In this document: piece by piece, positions 33,444 through 47,633 of the stretch
Position numbering within the stretch: the first letter of the stretch is position 1
Layout of the letters: each line of letters opens with the position of its first letter
Source: Baylisascaris procyonis
Taxonomy: Eukaryota; Nematoda; Chromadorea; Rhabditida; Ascarididae
Length of the DNA stretch: 64,000 bases
Assembly (NCBI GenBank): GCA_037389465.1
Contig: JAZARR010000158.1
Location: 186,001 to 250,000, forward strand
Direction of reading: 5' to 3'
Notes under the pieces: generated by a model
What the model was told of the DNA's origin: nothing
Databases searched by the model: none
What the model saw: the letters and a program-made list of their open reading frames with translations, nothing else
Translations under genes and position numbers: made by a program

Positions 33444-34130
33444 CTGACTGTCATTCGAATCGCTAAAAAACGAACTTGGTTCATTAATTTCATATTGCTT
33501 TCTTCCTTTGAATTCGGTCAGTCTTCTAATTGTTGAGGATCAAAGTATACAAAATACCCATATAAAGTCAAAGATAGTGTTGTTGCCGGAAGTCTTGCTT
33601 GAAATAGATAAAAAACCGCAGTTAGCAGTACACAGTTATCGATAACAGTCAGATGACATGTACGGCCCTAATAAAGAAAAGAGGTAAAGGAACTAAGAAG
33701 TGCGGGAAACAGACATTTAAAGCCAATAAGCACCTGTGAATGCATCAGTAAACTGCCTTTGTGGGTACAACACAAGGTTTGATCAAAAAGAAAGGAAAAA
33801 ACGATAAATCGTTTAGGAAAATATATGGGATCATATTGAAAAACCCATTGTTTATATTAGTAAGTGTAGTTGGCAACTTTGTAGAGGTAATAAACTTATT
33901 CACATATAAATTGAGGTGTATAAAAACCGATCTTGAAAATAAAGCAGGAGAATAGCCGGAAATGGCGATTAGCGATGAATAGAGAGGGAAATGAGGATCA
34001 CCGGCTGGCAATAAGGGGCATAAATGTGAAAGAGGAAAAATGTAGTCAGTGATGATTTCTTTTTTTATTACTAGTCTTATATATGTTTTTCATTTATGTT
34101 ATTTTTTAGGAAAAGAGACTCTACCGCTGA
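32040..34130 (+). CDS. Small cysteine-rich single-pass membrane protein, first exon uncertain
   Basis: Exons 32040-32220, 32653-32781 and 34110-34130 join in phase. Exon 1 encodes what looks like the end of a signal peptide (CICMVFA) and a short ectodomain with six cysteines (TC, DC, GC, SC, HC, AC spacing over about 40 residues). Exon 2 encodes a hydrophobic helix followed by nine closely spaced cysteines (CCC...C...C...CCC...C) and a basic tail (HNKRRKR), consistent with a type I membrane protein with palmitoylatable juxtamembrane cysteines. Exon 3 adds EKRLYR and stops. The start lies upstream: exon 1 needs phase 1 input, and a 16-nt exon at 31745-31760 beginning ATG would complete a signal peptide, but this is only a suggestion. 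The layout recalls Shisa-like and other small Cys-rich membrane proteins; I cannot assign a family. Confidence 0.6.
33382..33440. repeat. (TA)n microsatellite in the intron of the Cys-rich gene
   Basis: About 58 bp of uninterrupted TA dinucleotide inside the last intron of the small Cys-rich membrane-protein gene. Confidence 0.97.
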
Positions 34131-37100
34131 TTCCATCACCGCCGCAAAGGGTGTCGTAATGGTCGCTACATATGTATTTTTTATAACTTCTTTCTTGCCT
34201 TTTTCGTAAATGTTCTGTTGTAGTATTATAGAAAAAATAATTTTTTACCTTGAAAGTGAAGTTAAAGGGGATCGGAACTATGGGGATAGAGGATAGTTCC
34301 CAAAACTCCGTAATTATGTAAGACAGGTTTCGATGGGGTGGTGGACTTCATTACTAGACGACAATATAGAACATCTGGAAGAAGCCAAGCATAAAGCACT
34401 ACTGGAAGCAGTAGCTATGCACCACCCGTCTGCCATTTGCTTGTGGCGTGCCACATCGATCCCGAAATACGCCTGCAGATGACAAAATTTTCTAGAAGGG
34501 GCATTCTCCATCCTGCCCATAAGATTCTGGATGGTACGACGTGAGGGGGTGTAGACAATCAGAAAGAAAAAAACAGCATATTCGGGAATTATTAATCGCT
34601 GACTTCATGGTTATGGCAATGTTTGTATTTGTTTTACAATTTCTCAAAACTTTTCTAGGCCCAAATGTGCAAAAAAAGGGGAGAAAAAAGTCCTAAAATA
34701 GCCAGCCTTATTGAAAGCAGCCAAAAATTTCAAATTCATAACCCCTGGGTTTTATTCGAGACTAACGGTAGACGGCGGGAAATGCCGCACGCCTAGTTAT
34801 TACCAGGTGGGATTTACCTATTTTGCATCCGGGCACTAATATCGTCGATTCTATCGGTCAGTGGTTCCACTGAAGGGATCAGTAGAAGTAATTACACCAA
34901 GGGCACCGATACAAGAAATTATGAACGCATAGATAATATGAAGAGCTATAATATCATTGAGGAATACTGGTGAATTCGTCAACGTTTAGTTGACGATTCA
35001 TGTGAAGTAAATGAGTGAAAAAAATATTCCTTTATTTTCTGAAGTATTTTATAAAAATTTGCATACAATTCGGCACTAATGTTAGTTAATGAGGTATTGC
35101 ATCCACAGGCGCCATCAAAATTGGGTAATTAAGCCGTAATAATTTCAAGTTTTATATCTACATAATTTATGAGATTATCATAAGTGAAAGAATTCTGTGC
35201 TATTATTCTTATTAAACCGTTTAAGCAGATGTTAATCGTATCACAACGATGATAGTTCGAATTTGATTTGTATTAAATTTAAAGTTATATATGCTTATTG
35301 TTATTGATGAAATGAACTGCTATTGTAGAAAAGGTACGTAATGTACCTGCAGTAGAAACGTGTACCTGTATATGATCTTACTTTTTACTGATTGCAATTC
35401 ATTCATGCATACGTCGGTCATTTTAAATTTTGTTTGCATCCATTCGGCAAGGGAATGACGTCAGGAAGGACATTCGTTTTCTACTTAAATTACCTGTATG
35501 AGTTAATGGTTTCGGTTATGCTCGTTTTGCTAACGAGCTGAGCACGAATCAATAAACTGGGCACATCCAGGTTGCATATTGACTAGTTGAAATATGGGAG
35601 AGCAATGAGCCATAGGGCAAGTCTTGGGAAGGTGACAAATTGCAGCACGCTAAATACTCTCACGATGCAAGCGAATGTCTAGGACATTGTTAGCTTTTTG
35701 TAGGGAACATTTTTGATATAGGGCATTTGCGCCATTGCAGTGCTCTGGCAAAAACTACCTTGCTGCAAATGGTGATGATATAAAAGGCGAACAAGAAAGA
35801 TAAACATCTATAAAAACGTCCTTTCTGTCGTCATACCTCTTAACGACTTCCTCTGACTTGTATGAGAAGTAACACAATGTGGCATATATGGAAATTGTCA
35901 TACTAATACATCATGTCGGGACAACTGCATGTACGCGATTTATCAGCAGCGACACTAGGCACGGATGTTTTATGCACTAATGGAGGATTAACTGGAACGA
36001 GACGAACGATCGGCTGTATATAAGGTATCAGAAAGCGCAATCGACATAATGAACCTTTTCGTTATCATAGGTTTCTTGAACATGGTGTGTATAACAAATA
36101 AAATGTGGGAAAGAAATTACATTTTGGGGGAGAGGAAGAAATAAAGAGGTGTGGTTGGGGTGGGGGTTGCGAATGGTCAACAACAAAATTGGACCCGAAG
36201 TGACAGTGGGAATGCTTTTTTGTAACGAGTAGTGCATTTATAAGAATTGGAAAAACATGTAAATGTACATTTATTTAAGCAGAAATGGCTACTAAATTGT
36301 CATGAGGCTACAAATTACTTAAACTCAACCTCACACAAAAAAGGGAGATCGGTAGACTCTGTTCCACCAGAAGGTATGAAGACATTTTTATTAGCGAGAG
36401 TTTAAGTGCAAAGTTGTTGCCAATGCAGCATTAGAACTACAAAGTAACACCTGTGCCCACGGTGGGCCATGAATCTCCATACTCTACTGGCTAAAGGGTC
36501 GTGTATTAACCATTTCGCGGTCATAGGGACACGTTGTTGGCGAGCCATGGAATACCCTACGTCATGGCAATACCGGGTGTCACGTTTTGGCTACTCCACT
36601 GATTCTCGGCTTTCTTATAGCAAGTGGGGTGCATGTTGAGGATGAAGGGGTCGGGTATTTTTTTTGCAATTCAGGTCACAAAGCAAAATGGTTGAACATC
36701 GGTGTAAAAGAACAGTGAAGTAACGTTGAATATTCTTTCTTTCCATTGGTTTTCAGTGTAGTTTATTCATTGTTTCTGTTTTATTTCGTAAATACCATTC
36801 CGTTCAACCTGCCGAGTGATTCCATCATGCTTTTAAAGCAACAACGGTACTGCCCACCCTTATTAATAATTGGAAAGTTTATTTATAGTAAATAATCTTA
36901 TATTGAGTCTTGTTTTATGCAAAACTGATTCACCACCAAATACCTTTTAGGGCATCCTTTGAATTGTTGAGGAAAATTGTTCACTTGAGGTTAATTGTGG
37001 TTCCGACTTGCATAATCCTTTAACGCTTTGGTTGTATGACGCTGTTTATCTTGCATTAGAATCCCTCGTTGTCTCATTTCTAACCTGCACTTTCCCTTCC

Positions 37101-38147
37101 TATCGCCTCAGGTGCAAATTCGTTGCATTCTCTGATTTCATCCCTTACCCTAATACCTCAGGCATTTCATCAACACTATATACATATGAATTCGGTGTAT
37201 TTACATGTTGGTTTTTGTATTGCCTTATCTACCATATGTTTATTCTTAATGACTCCACTTTGCTAAAATATAGGGCGAAATTTGCATAAATTATAGAATA
37301 ATGGCAGGAATGACTTCACTATATACCCGAAAGGTAATGTTTGAGAGTGTTATTTTTCATTTCTCTTTTAGTGAAACCTTTAAAACGTGTTTCATTTCTG
37401 TATCGGTGGATCCAGTCGATTTTCCATCGGAATATTAGAGAGTTGCCGCATTTATATTATTTACCTAATGTTGATATCGCCACTTTTTTCCTTCATTTTT
37501 ATCATCAGTGATACAAACGTTTCCCGTACTAAAATTTTGTTTCTGTAAAATACCTCATTAATGTGTTATATTACTTCTGATTTGATTTGTAACAATAACT
37601 AAAACGCCATATTGAGATATGATGGAAAGTGGAAAATATGCTATGTTCATTCATTTTGAAACACCACATTTGCATAAGTAGTTGCCGTTATGTATTCATA
37701 TATCGTTACATCGATCCGCCAACTCGTAAATGTCAACTCTTGTGCAAATTATTTAACACCGAAGGTGTTAAAAAATTTGATTGTCGGATCTGATTGTAAA
37801 TGATGCATTTAAATACTGAACCCGAGTCTAAATTAGCTTTGTTGATGACTTCCAAAATTATAAGAACGGAAACTGCTCGGAGTTATGCATCGTTTTTGAT
37901 CGATTGATTTAACACTTATTATACTTCACCAATTCTGTAGCTAAAAGTAACGCCACTACATTGTTCAAGAGGAGTTGACACGCTGGTGTTATGCTAGTTT
38001 TTTAAAACCAACTCCGGTTTGGTATATAAACTGTTGTTGATCCCTCCACGAGGGTCCCGGTTGAATTCGATCCCGCTCCTGATCCCGCTTCCGGTTGCGA
38101 TCACTGACGGCTACTTATTCAGATCTAATATTGCGTTATGAGTCAGC
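34131..38147. other. Gene-poor interval between the Cys-rich gene and vezatin
   Basis: About 4 kb without a gene I can support. A slightly GC-richer patch lies at about 36440-36640. A short interval near 34350-34500 is open on both strands, but neither reading has a recognisable family or consistent splice sites. The right part (37900-38150) is presumably the vezatin promoter and 5' flank. Confidence 0.45.
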
Positions 38148-38195
38148 ATGATGAATTTACGCTTCGAATTTCAGCCGTTTTCAACGCGAAAAGCG

Positions 38196-41100
38196 ATGGA
38201 TTTCGAGCCGGAAGTTGATATCGAGTTGATAACAAAGGATACTTCACAAACAAAAAATCCATATACAATAAATCCTCCGATAATTCTCCCTGTTCATACT
38301 TTTCTTAATATGAGCGATTTGGCGACTGCTAGCGGTATCCTGGATGAACTCGATGCAGAAATTATTACTCAATCACTTGCTATTCTTCCTTATCGTGACC
38401 GATCGTCATTATGGAAGGTGATTTTCAAGTATTTCCGAATCAATCTGAAATTAATTTTATTTGAAAAGGAGGAAAAGGAGAGAAAAAAGGATAGCCGTTT
38501 ATGATCCTACTTTGGCGGTCTCTCTTGATTGAGAAGTGTCAGTGATCAATGCCAGAAAACCCGTTTATTCTTTTCTTTAATTTGTTTATATATGCGCTAC
38601 TCATAGAATAGGTTCTGCGGGAAAGAAATATAAAGGCGAACAGTTTTGTTTTGACACTTTTCAGTAGTGAAGTAAAACTTTCAAAGGCCATTTAAAGATC
38701 GCATATTTGAAGGGACCGGTATATTTTGCTCTCATAAACAGCCAAATAAGCAGCCCCTATGAATCAAAATTCAAAGCGTTTAAGTTCATGTAGTACGGCG
38801 CAATGATGAGATTGCAGGGGGTATTTGCACTAAAGGAAGCGTTGTGTGCGCATGTTTCAAATGATTTTCATAGATCCCCGAAGGCATTTCTTCAGGCGTC
38901 AACTGTCCTATTTAAAGATAGGCAAATGTTTCTTAGTGACAAGTTTGCTGTACGTTCCTTTCTTTCTCCTCTCGGGTCCTGTTGGAGTCAATGATGTAGG
39001 CAGCTATATCCGGTTCCACAACTCTACACATTGCGTTTATTTCAAATTATGCTGATGTTTGGCGAATTATAAATTAGTGAGTCACAAACTTGGTCCAAAA
39101 ATTACGAATTACCTCATTATTTAAAAATAAAGGTAAGGAATAGGCCAGTGCATGATTCACGTGTTAATTATTTATTTCAGGTATCTTCCTCCATAACCAT
39201 TTGCTGTTTGGCAATAAGCATGGCTGTCGCAACCTGGCCGTATACGTTATTGGCCGCTGTCCTATGTGGTTTCGCCACCTTTGTGGTGGCAAAGGTATTG
39301 AGTTCATCTTCTATACGAATTGTTGATTATTATATTCGATCAGCGAAGAATTTTGATGCAGCTGCGCAACAAGTATTCTCCGCTATTCACTGCGGTGAAA
39401 TCACCAGCTTCGGGTTTGCTTCATTTGAACTTTTTCTTATGAATGTAACCTTTACTTGTTATTTTAATTGAAGATAAAAATTCACCACTCTCTTTTTTCT
39501 GTTCTAGAATGGAGGAGGGAGGGGATCGCACAACGCTCATGCGGAGAACTGGAAAAAGGGACATGCAGATCTGGAATAGTATAGCAGGTAATGAAGAAAA
39601 ATCAAAGATATGCGGAAATTTGTCTAAAGGTTCAAAGCTTTCTTTGAAAGAGAGGAGGAAGGGAAAAGAGGAGGGGGAGGTAGCAACATTTTATGTACAG
39701 GAAGAAAGGTTCTACTATAAATTTCTTTAATTGTTAGCCACATCGGCTATGAATACTTTTATTCACTCAAATGAACGAATTTTAAGTGTTCCATCATCCA
39801 GATCAAATTGTGCATGGATTTTCTCAATCATATTATTGTTGACGTGGAGCCATTTTCTGTAGTACGAGCTTGTGGAGGGGGGGGGGTAGGATATTAGGCA
39901 ATTGCATAAATGCTTCCGATTGAAATCTGTAGGCATGGAGTTCGTTCTAGGTTTGTTGTGAACTTTTTCGTCGTTTCAAGATAGTCATTCAGGCTCTAGC
40001 GTTTCTTTCTCCTTAGCTCTTATATTTCCGGAAATCTTCACAACGCCGTCATTTTTGTCAACATAAATTTAATCTATTTCACCGGTATTTGTCAATATCT
40101 GCCAATGAATTTCTTTCTGCCCAATTAAACCTGAATTTGTGAAATCCTTGAAATTTTCTTCTAACCTTATCTTTCATTAGTTCGGCAGGTAAAGGTATGC
40201 AAATCCCCATTTCATTGCAGTAAAACTTTTCTTCTTGAAGGTTGCTCAAGAAAGGTAAAAAGAAGATCTGTATGTATTCATTGAGAGTGGAGTTTCTGGA
40301 AATGCTTAGAACAGTTGTCGATGAAGAACACAACGCTTCAGAGTCACTGTGCAGGTTGGTATTTTTTATGCTGAAATTGACGATTAACGATACATATGTG
40401 GCTTCCTTAACCTCATCCCCCTGTCGCCTTTTAGTTACCTGCAAAAATTGCCACAAAATCTGCCAGCGGCTCTTCAAGCCTTGTTTTGAGCCTGCGATAC
40501 TGTTGCATGGATGACCGTTCGATACGTAGATGACTCTGAATCTTTTATAGAAAAGCACTGGTGTGGTCAGTGACAGATGCGCCTCGGTAGCGCTTCATTT
40601 ATGGGAAGTGGTCGCTAAATGGGTGCATGGGATGCCAACTATGCAGCTAGGCTTTCAGTTTAACTGTGTTGCATATGTTATCATCACTGTTGGTGACTGG
40701 TCAGGAATACAGGTGTATGTCCATGTGGGCTTTGCTAGATTTTTTGTATGCGCATATTTTTCATGCGTCATTTATCTCTCTAAGTCCAAGAGGTCGTTAT
40801 TTGTTTAAGAGAACTGGAACCCCGATTATCAAAGTAGGAAGAGTGGGTGGGTGAGGGAAAGGGGAGGAGGAGAGGAGAGAAGCAGATCTCAACTGCAATA
40901 TGGGTCAAGCATTTTATTCTTTATTCCCTCATATTACTAAAATCACAACTTCAGGAATGAGGAGTACGAGAGTCTTCTGTGGGCAGCATTAACCCCAGAA
41001 ATGGCTGAACTGACGAGGAGTGGACGTTTCTCAGAAGAGTTTCTTAAATTGGCTTCTCTTAAGGTATAATATTGTTTGCTTTAGTTTATTCTATTTCATT

Positions 41101-44100
41101 CTACTTTTTTAAACTTTGAAGGCTTTTAAAACAATTCAGAGGAGGCTGTCTTAGGAAAGTCGGGAGGGGATGGGCAAAGGACGGTCTGATTTGAAAGGAA
41201 TTTTTAAATTCTCCCTCAATTTTTCATAAAAAAATAAATAATTTGCAATATGTTTCTCGAATTTGAAGCTGAATTTTGAGTAAATGATCAACATTGATTA
41301 TGCAAATACTTGGTGCTCGATGTTATATATTCTTCACTAATAAAATAGGGGCGGGATATTATTTAGCTCTATGATGAAAAGTAATTTAAGTAGCGACGTT
41401 TACTATTTTTGCATGTTTTAGGTTTTTTCTTTGAATTTTGTTTTAGTAGTTGCATCGTTATGTATCATACAGTTCGAAAGGAAATCAAAGATTTGATTGA
41501 ATTATTTAAATTCTTTGTTTAAGTGGGCCTTCCTTTTTATTTTATTTTGGATTTTAGAGCGTCAGTAGTATTTACAATATTTGTAAATCGTTCACTGGTT
41601 GAATATGTTTTAATTTGTAGTCGTTCTGTTTAATTTCGTGTTAAAGTGTATTCCTTAGGGTTTTTCAATTTTTCTTTGGTCTTATATAATTGAGGGGGCA
41701 AATATTGGAAGAAGTATGTGGAGAGGGTAACTAATTGTACCTATATTTTTGCTTTTCTTGTTCCGTAATTTTGGTGTACATAGCATAGAGGAGAATTCAA
41801 TTTAGATGGGTAATATTTTTCTCATCAACGAATTCAGAACATTCTGCTTTCATTGCAGTTAGATCTTCTATACTTTATTATTGCGGTTTGTTACAAATAA
41901 TGTTTGTACTAATAGTAAATGGTAGTTTTCAGGAACTTTGGCAATTATATTTCTTGCTGAGAAGCGAATTTATTCGCTTGCTATTCTTGGCTCTTTTAGA
42001 ATCTTCCACTTTCGAGGCTATCGAATTGTTTTTTCGTTTATATCGACGAGCTAGCCGCATAAGCAGATGTTCACGAAAGTGAGTGCTGTATCTCTTACTT
42101 TCTTCGATGTCATAGTGGTGGTGAGATCTACAAGTATGATGGATATTTTTTGGGAATAGGGGATCTGCAAGATTCATTGCACGATGGCAGTACGATAATC
42201 GGTCATCATAGGAAGGAGAATTCTAGATCATTCAGATGTCTATTGTGAGTGGTTGGACGATATTGATTTGAAGAGCAACTGTGATATTATGCATCGTTTT
42301 TAAGTTTTTTTGTGGATGCTCAAGCGATACGGTGTGTTGCTTTCTTTAGTCTTCCCTCTTTATGAATTAGATGATATTGCTATTGGTAATATTGGTAATA
42401 GTATTTTTCTTATATTCCTATTGGTGCTAGATATAATAGTGCAGTAATATAGGTTTAATGAGATACCGTAATTTTGTACCTGACTGTTAATATTTCCTCT
42501 AAGAAATGGTAACTTAAAAGAGGAATCATACTCCCTAGCTACTAGACTGAGAACATGATCTAATTGGCAGAAAGAAAGTCATTGAACAGGTATGACTGCA
42601 ATAAAGTTGTACTTTGCATAATAACCACTATTGATTTTGAGCCTTTGATCTCTACCTCACCCTGTTATATCGTTCGGTAAGGACCGAATGGCAGCCGTCC
42701 ACACGATGTGATCGTCGTTTTAGAGCCTGATCCGTTATACCTTTATCTATGTGTTGATGAATCGAAAACTATAATAATTTTGTTGCTACTTTAGAACCAA
42801 AAATTTCCTGAAATTTTGTTGCCGATATTGAAGGTTGTCGAGACGCCTTCATCCGCTTTCATCTTGAAAGAAATGAAGATTCGTTCGAGAAGAGTGAGTT
42901 GTGGAGGTAGAGGGGAGGGTAGGATGATGCAGCGAGTCCTCAGCCCTACGTCAAAGAATTTTAAGCAGATCATGTTTTTCAGACTGATCGCAGTCAGTCG
43001 TTTCATTAAACAACGAAACGTTGGAGGTGACTCAGAAAGCAAGAAACATCGTATAATGCCGACGATTGGAACGTTCGGTAAGGCGCGAGCGCAGCTTCAG
43101 ATTGCCTTCGAATTGTTGGTTTCTTGATTTGGTTATCAGGAAGTACTTGAATAGTCAGCTGGTTAAAGCAGATCTAGTGGAGGCGGGTTTAATTCATAGG
43201 CTGCCTCTTTCTCCGTATCTTTCAAAGGCGTGATGATTCCATCCTTCATAGCAGAAAATGATTTGCTGTTCATTTTGACTATTCCCCATAGTCGTAAGTA
43301 TGTTTATACTCAAAATGTTATCGGTTCAAAGGACCATTTCTGTTGTCACATATCCCGATACGCTTCTCTCTTACAACAGTTTTTGTCGTTTACTATACTT
43401 CCGTCTTCCGTTTTACTCGAAAATATAGCTTTCTAGTTCTTTCGGGGCAATTCTGATTCAGTAGAAAAAATTTTGGCGAGGACTGAGTACGAAGGCCATC
43501 TAATGGTAGTAACGATTTTTCTTTACTGGTTTACCGAAACCATTGACTTCTAGAGGACACTGATAACCTTTTTTGTCATCCATATGATGTGATCGCAATT
43601 AAATATGATAACCATAGGAACGTTATGGAAGTGGAATATTATTTTACTACTTGAGATTATTTGCACAAAATTTATTATATTTCTCGTAGCCTGCTTTCCC
43701 GAGCACAGTCAGAGATTTCCCCGCCTCTCTCCACACCTTTCCCGAGGTGAGTTTTATTCCCACAGAGGCAAGTGTAGCCCTTGTTGCCTTCATAAGGACG
43801 CGCCGTAGTCTGTACCCCGCGTCCTCCCTCTTCTCTCTTTCAGCATTTCTCATCCCCCTCTTCCTATCTTTCATCCGTCTCTTTCACCATTTGTGTCATC
43901 TTTCTTGATTGATGGCAGATGAGCTCACAGAATGTTCCAAAACAAGAAACACCCGAAAACGGCACATCCCAAGACTACAAGACGTAGAATAGAGGTCTCA
44001 ATTTGAAGAACGAAAACATTGCTCGATACGATCGTCCTGAGGTTGCCAGCCTTCGTAAGTAATGTTAGAATACACTTACCGGTGCATGGAACATGACGTT

Positions 44101-46720
44101 ATAGAATCTTATTCCACTCGGCTTCCTGAAACCCCCTCAAAGCTTATGTTGTCGTTAGTTGTATAGAGATGGCCTCTGAGAAGTGGACAGATCACATTGC
44201 GAAATCCATCAAATTGTAATGTGACAGCATTAAATCTATTCTGAATAGCGCAAGCCTCTGGCACTGAGATATCTTGGCATTTGAGGCATTGGAAGAAATT
44301 ACTTTGACGCAGGGACAGATCTGAAGTCTCAGAAAGCTCGACACTACACTATAAGTTAATTAAGAAGGCTTCCATTCAGATAGTAAGGAGGAGTCGCCTG
44401 CTTGCTACGACGGTAGTCTGCATCATTTGGGCGTTTTGTTCTTTCAATATATTTTCGTATGACCCGTTGCTTAAGAAAGGTTGTTGCAGTGTAGCTTAAG
44501 TCCTGCCGTAAATATGACCTGTTTGCAGGGAAGCGCTAAGTGAGAAAAAGGAGCTATAAGAGTGTTCAATAAAGCGACCTTCAGAAGTTTATGTTATGAA
44601 AGTTATGAAAACCTCAAATAGGGGTCACCAGAACGATTTAATATAATCTCAGTTGCAAACAAACCTGAAAAAACTCGAGCATTTCAATTAAATATGCTTT
44701 TTTTATTTGTCGGTGTTGATGATACTCAAATATTCTCATTGCATCATGCGATGTGCCATTCTGAAGATGCTTCAGTTTGGATTGTTCAACTTTTTTGGAC
44801 TAAGTTTTAAATGAGCGTATGTGTGACTTCTAGGTGAAACCTTCGAGGTGCAATCACGAGAGGTGTTACGAACATCCTTAGCGATTAGCATGGATACGGA
44901 GTTACCCAGTATGAAGAGCAGTCTTTCGGCAAGGAATTCATTTCAATGTCAATTTGATGGTTAGGAAAGTAGTATAATATCACGAGAGGTGTTATTTCAT
45001 CGCTGTTTTCAGGCTGGATTGTAAAGCAGAGAATGAAGACACAAGTGATATCGTGGCAATTCTGAATGGAGTGATCAAAATACTTGACGCTGGTATACAA
45101 CAAACTCTCCCAGAGGTTTCTTTCTGCTTCTTTTCGTGTTTCCTATTCTTACTAACGTTGCTTCTTCATTATGTCATACTGTATGATTTGTTTTGAACCT
45201 GTTATGCACAGTCTGCAAATTTCATTATTTTAATACCTAACTTGTAGCTACTGAAATCTCCCCTTTTAAGTAACTTTGATCACTAATTGTTAAGCAGGTA
45301 GATATTTCTCACTGGTGTCTCTTGGGAGATCCTGAAGCTCGAGAGGAGATGCTGAAGGTCGGGCGTTTATCACCTGTGTTTGTGTATGCACAGATTGCTG
45401 CCTTAGTTCTTCGTTAAGAAATCCAATGAAATAACACTGAAAACTAAAATTTTCATTATTTCTTTAGATGATTCACTCCCTTCCTCGCCCGTCAGAAATT
45501 CCGTTTTAGTTGAATTTTTGCCGCTTGCTCTCTTTTTACACTGTCATTCTTAGACGAACTTGGATTAAAGCGATATCATTGGAGGTGTTTTTAAATTAAC
45601 TACAGAGTATTGCTGCAGGGGCCAGTAGCAAGTGTTGGACTTGAGGTCCCTATTTATAAATGTAGTTTCGCCTTTGTTCATACAAAAAGCTGCATCTTCA
45701 AGGTGAAAGTGGGATTGAATGCTGTGGATTCTTGCATGGATGACGGTGGAGATGAGCGTGAAATGGGGACATCACCGCAGGTTGCTCCATTAGTTCTAAG
45801 TGTCGATCAGGTAAATATTATTTAATTTTATGTAGAATTTATTACGTTTGAAATAATTTTTAAGCGAGGAGGAAAAAGGAAATCGGAAGGCCAATGGTGT
45901 AATTAATGTGGATTCGATCTGCTTGTTGGCCATTGTTCCATTGGCCATTTTTGGCCATCTGGCCAAGGGCAGTTGGGCATTTTGGTCGGGTTTGTTGAGT
46001 TCCAGTTTTATTTATTAAAAATGGATTTATTACATGAATATAGATAAGGTGGAAACACTCCGTTCGTAGTAACTTAATGACTGGAGCTCGCTTAGAGTTG
46101 TTAAGGATTGGTATTCCTCAAGTATGAACTTTCTTATAAGTTTACAAGCGGATGTTCCAATAGAGTTGCATAATTCGATAGGGGCTCTTCAGTGAAGCAG
46201 AGAATTAGGCGTTGAGAACAGGGCAGAATCGTCTGTACAATGTGTTAATAGTAAAAACGAAATCATGAGTTGTTCGCTGAGTACAGTATAGCTGGGGCTT
46301 ATATGCATAGGAGTTGTACCTCAAGCTTTGAAGTTGTAGCTGGAGCCTTGCACTTTAAAAGCAAAAATGAGTTCCAGATGTGGTTTTTTAAAGTAAAATA
46401 AAAATTTTTGAACGTTCCCGAGTTATAAAAACTAAATGATCGCTTCATGAAATATTTTACAGAATGCAGCTAGCTCATTGGGGAGAATAACGGACGTGAA
46501 ATGACCTAATTGTTCACTGTGCTGGTTTAACTGAAATAAATCGCTTTATTTACTACTTTGAAGCTTTTAGTTGGAAAAGAAATGAATACGACCAGAAAGA
46601 GGAAGTGATAGGAATTGGAAAGCCCACATCATGCTTTGCTAGTAAGGATCCTGTTGAGATACGATATCTAGAGTGTGGGATCTATAATAGAATACTGAAA
46701 GGTGCTGAACCAGTTGCCTT

Positions 46721-46768
<48 letters not shown>

Positions 46769-47538
46769 AGAAGTGCTAGTAACAGGGCAGCCAAGGCAAA
46801 AGTTACTATTAATAGTGTGGTAGTAGGTAATGTTGGGTGTATGAATTAGTGTCGCTAAATGTGGCAATACTATTATACTGTGAAGTTAGTTTCATGTACC
46901 GGCGTTATTTATGCGTCTTTTTTTTTTGTTTTCCTTATTTATCAAGGCTGTTACTCTATTCGTAAAACATCTATATAAACAGGTATTTTTACGTAATTTT
47001 AACCTTGACTTCCTGCCATTGGGTTAACAGCAAATGTCCTGCAGCATCGATTTGAAGTCTTTTTAGACCGATGTAGCTTCCCTGTTTCGGGTATTGGGAG
47101 GGTCGGAGCTTTTGTTAGGGCTATGCAGTATGCATTAGTTGTTTTATCGATAGTTTTCATCTTGAAAGTTCCTTTCTTGTGTTGTCAGTTGCTCTGATGC
47201 ATTTCCTGAAGACAGTTTTTGAAGGTGTTCGAGGCAACGTCTCATCGAGACGTCAGACCGCTCAGCTCTTCCTCCAGTCTTTTGGAATCCGTATGTCTTA
47301 TGAATATATGTTTAACACAGAACTCAGCAAAGATCTTATTAAGGAATGCAATGAAGGGAACTAGAGGTCTTAAAGTGGAGAATGTAAACAAGTCGCTGCA
47401 TTTTTCCGCTGTTAAATTCTGACTATTTAACTCTTTACCGTTCTATCGTTTTGTCTCATAATTTTATTAAAGGGCTTGTTGAACAACATTATTTCATGAG
47501 ACGAAGACATTCATACTAATTTAGTGTTCCCTAACTAC

Positions 47539-47633
<95 letters not shown>

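Noticed and set aside
34314..34520. Overlapping open frames on both strands
   Set aside because: Either could be an exon, but neither has a recognisable family or consistent splice sites.
37008..37289. 93-codon + strand frame with hydrophobic content
   Set aside because: Typical translation of T-rich non-coding DNA; no start context or homology.
40079..40558. 159-codon minus-strand frame
   Set aside because: It is antisense to a vezatin exon that joins in phase with its neighbours, has no family resemblance and no splice support.
42816..43127. 103-codon + strand frame in a vezatin intron
   Set aside because: No acceptor and donor pair keeps it in phase with the vezatin exons, and the neighbouring exons join perfectly without it.
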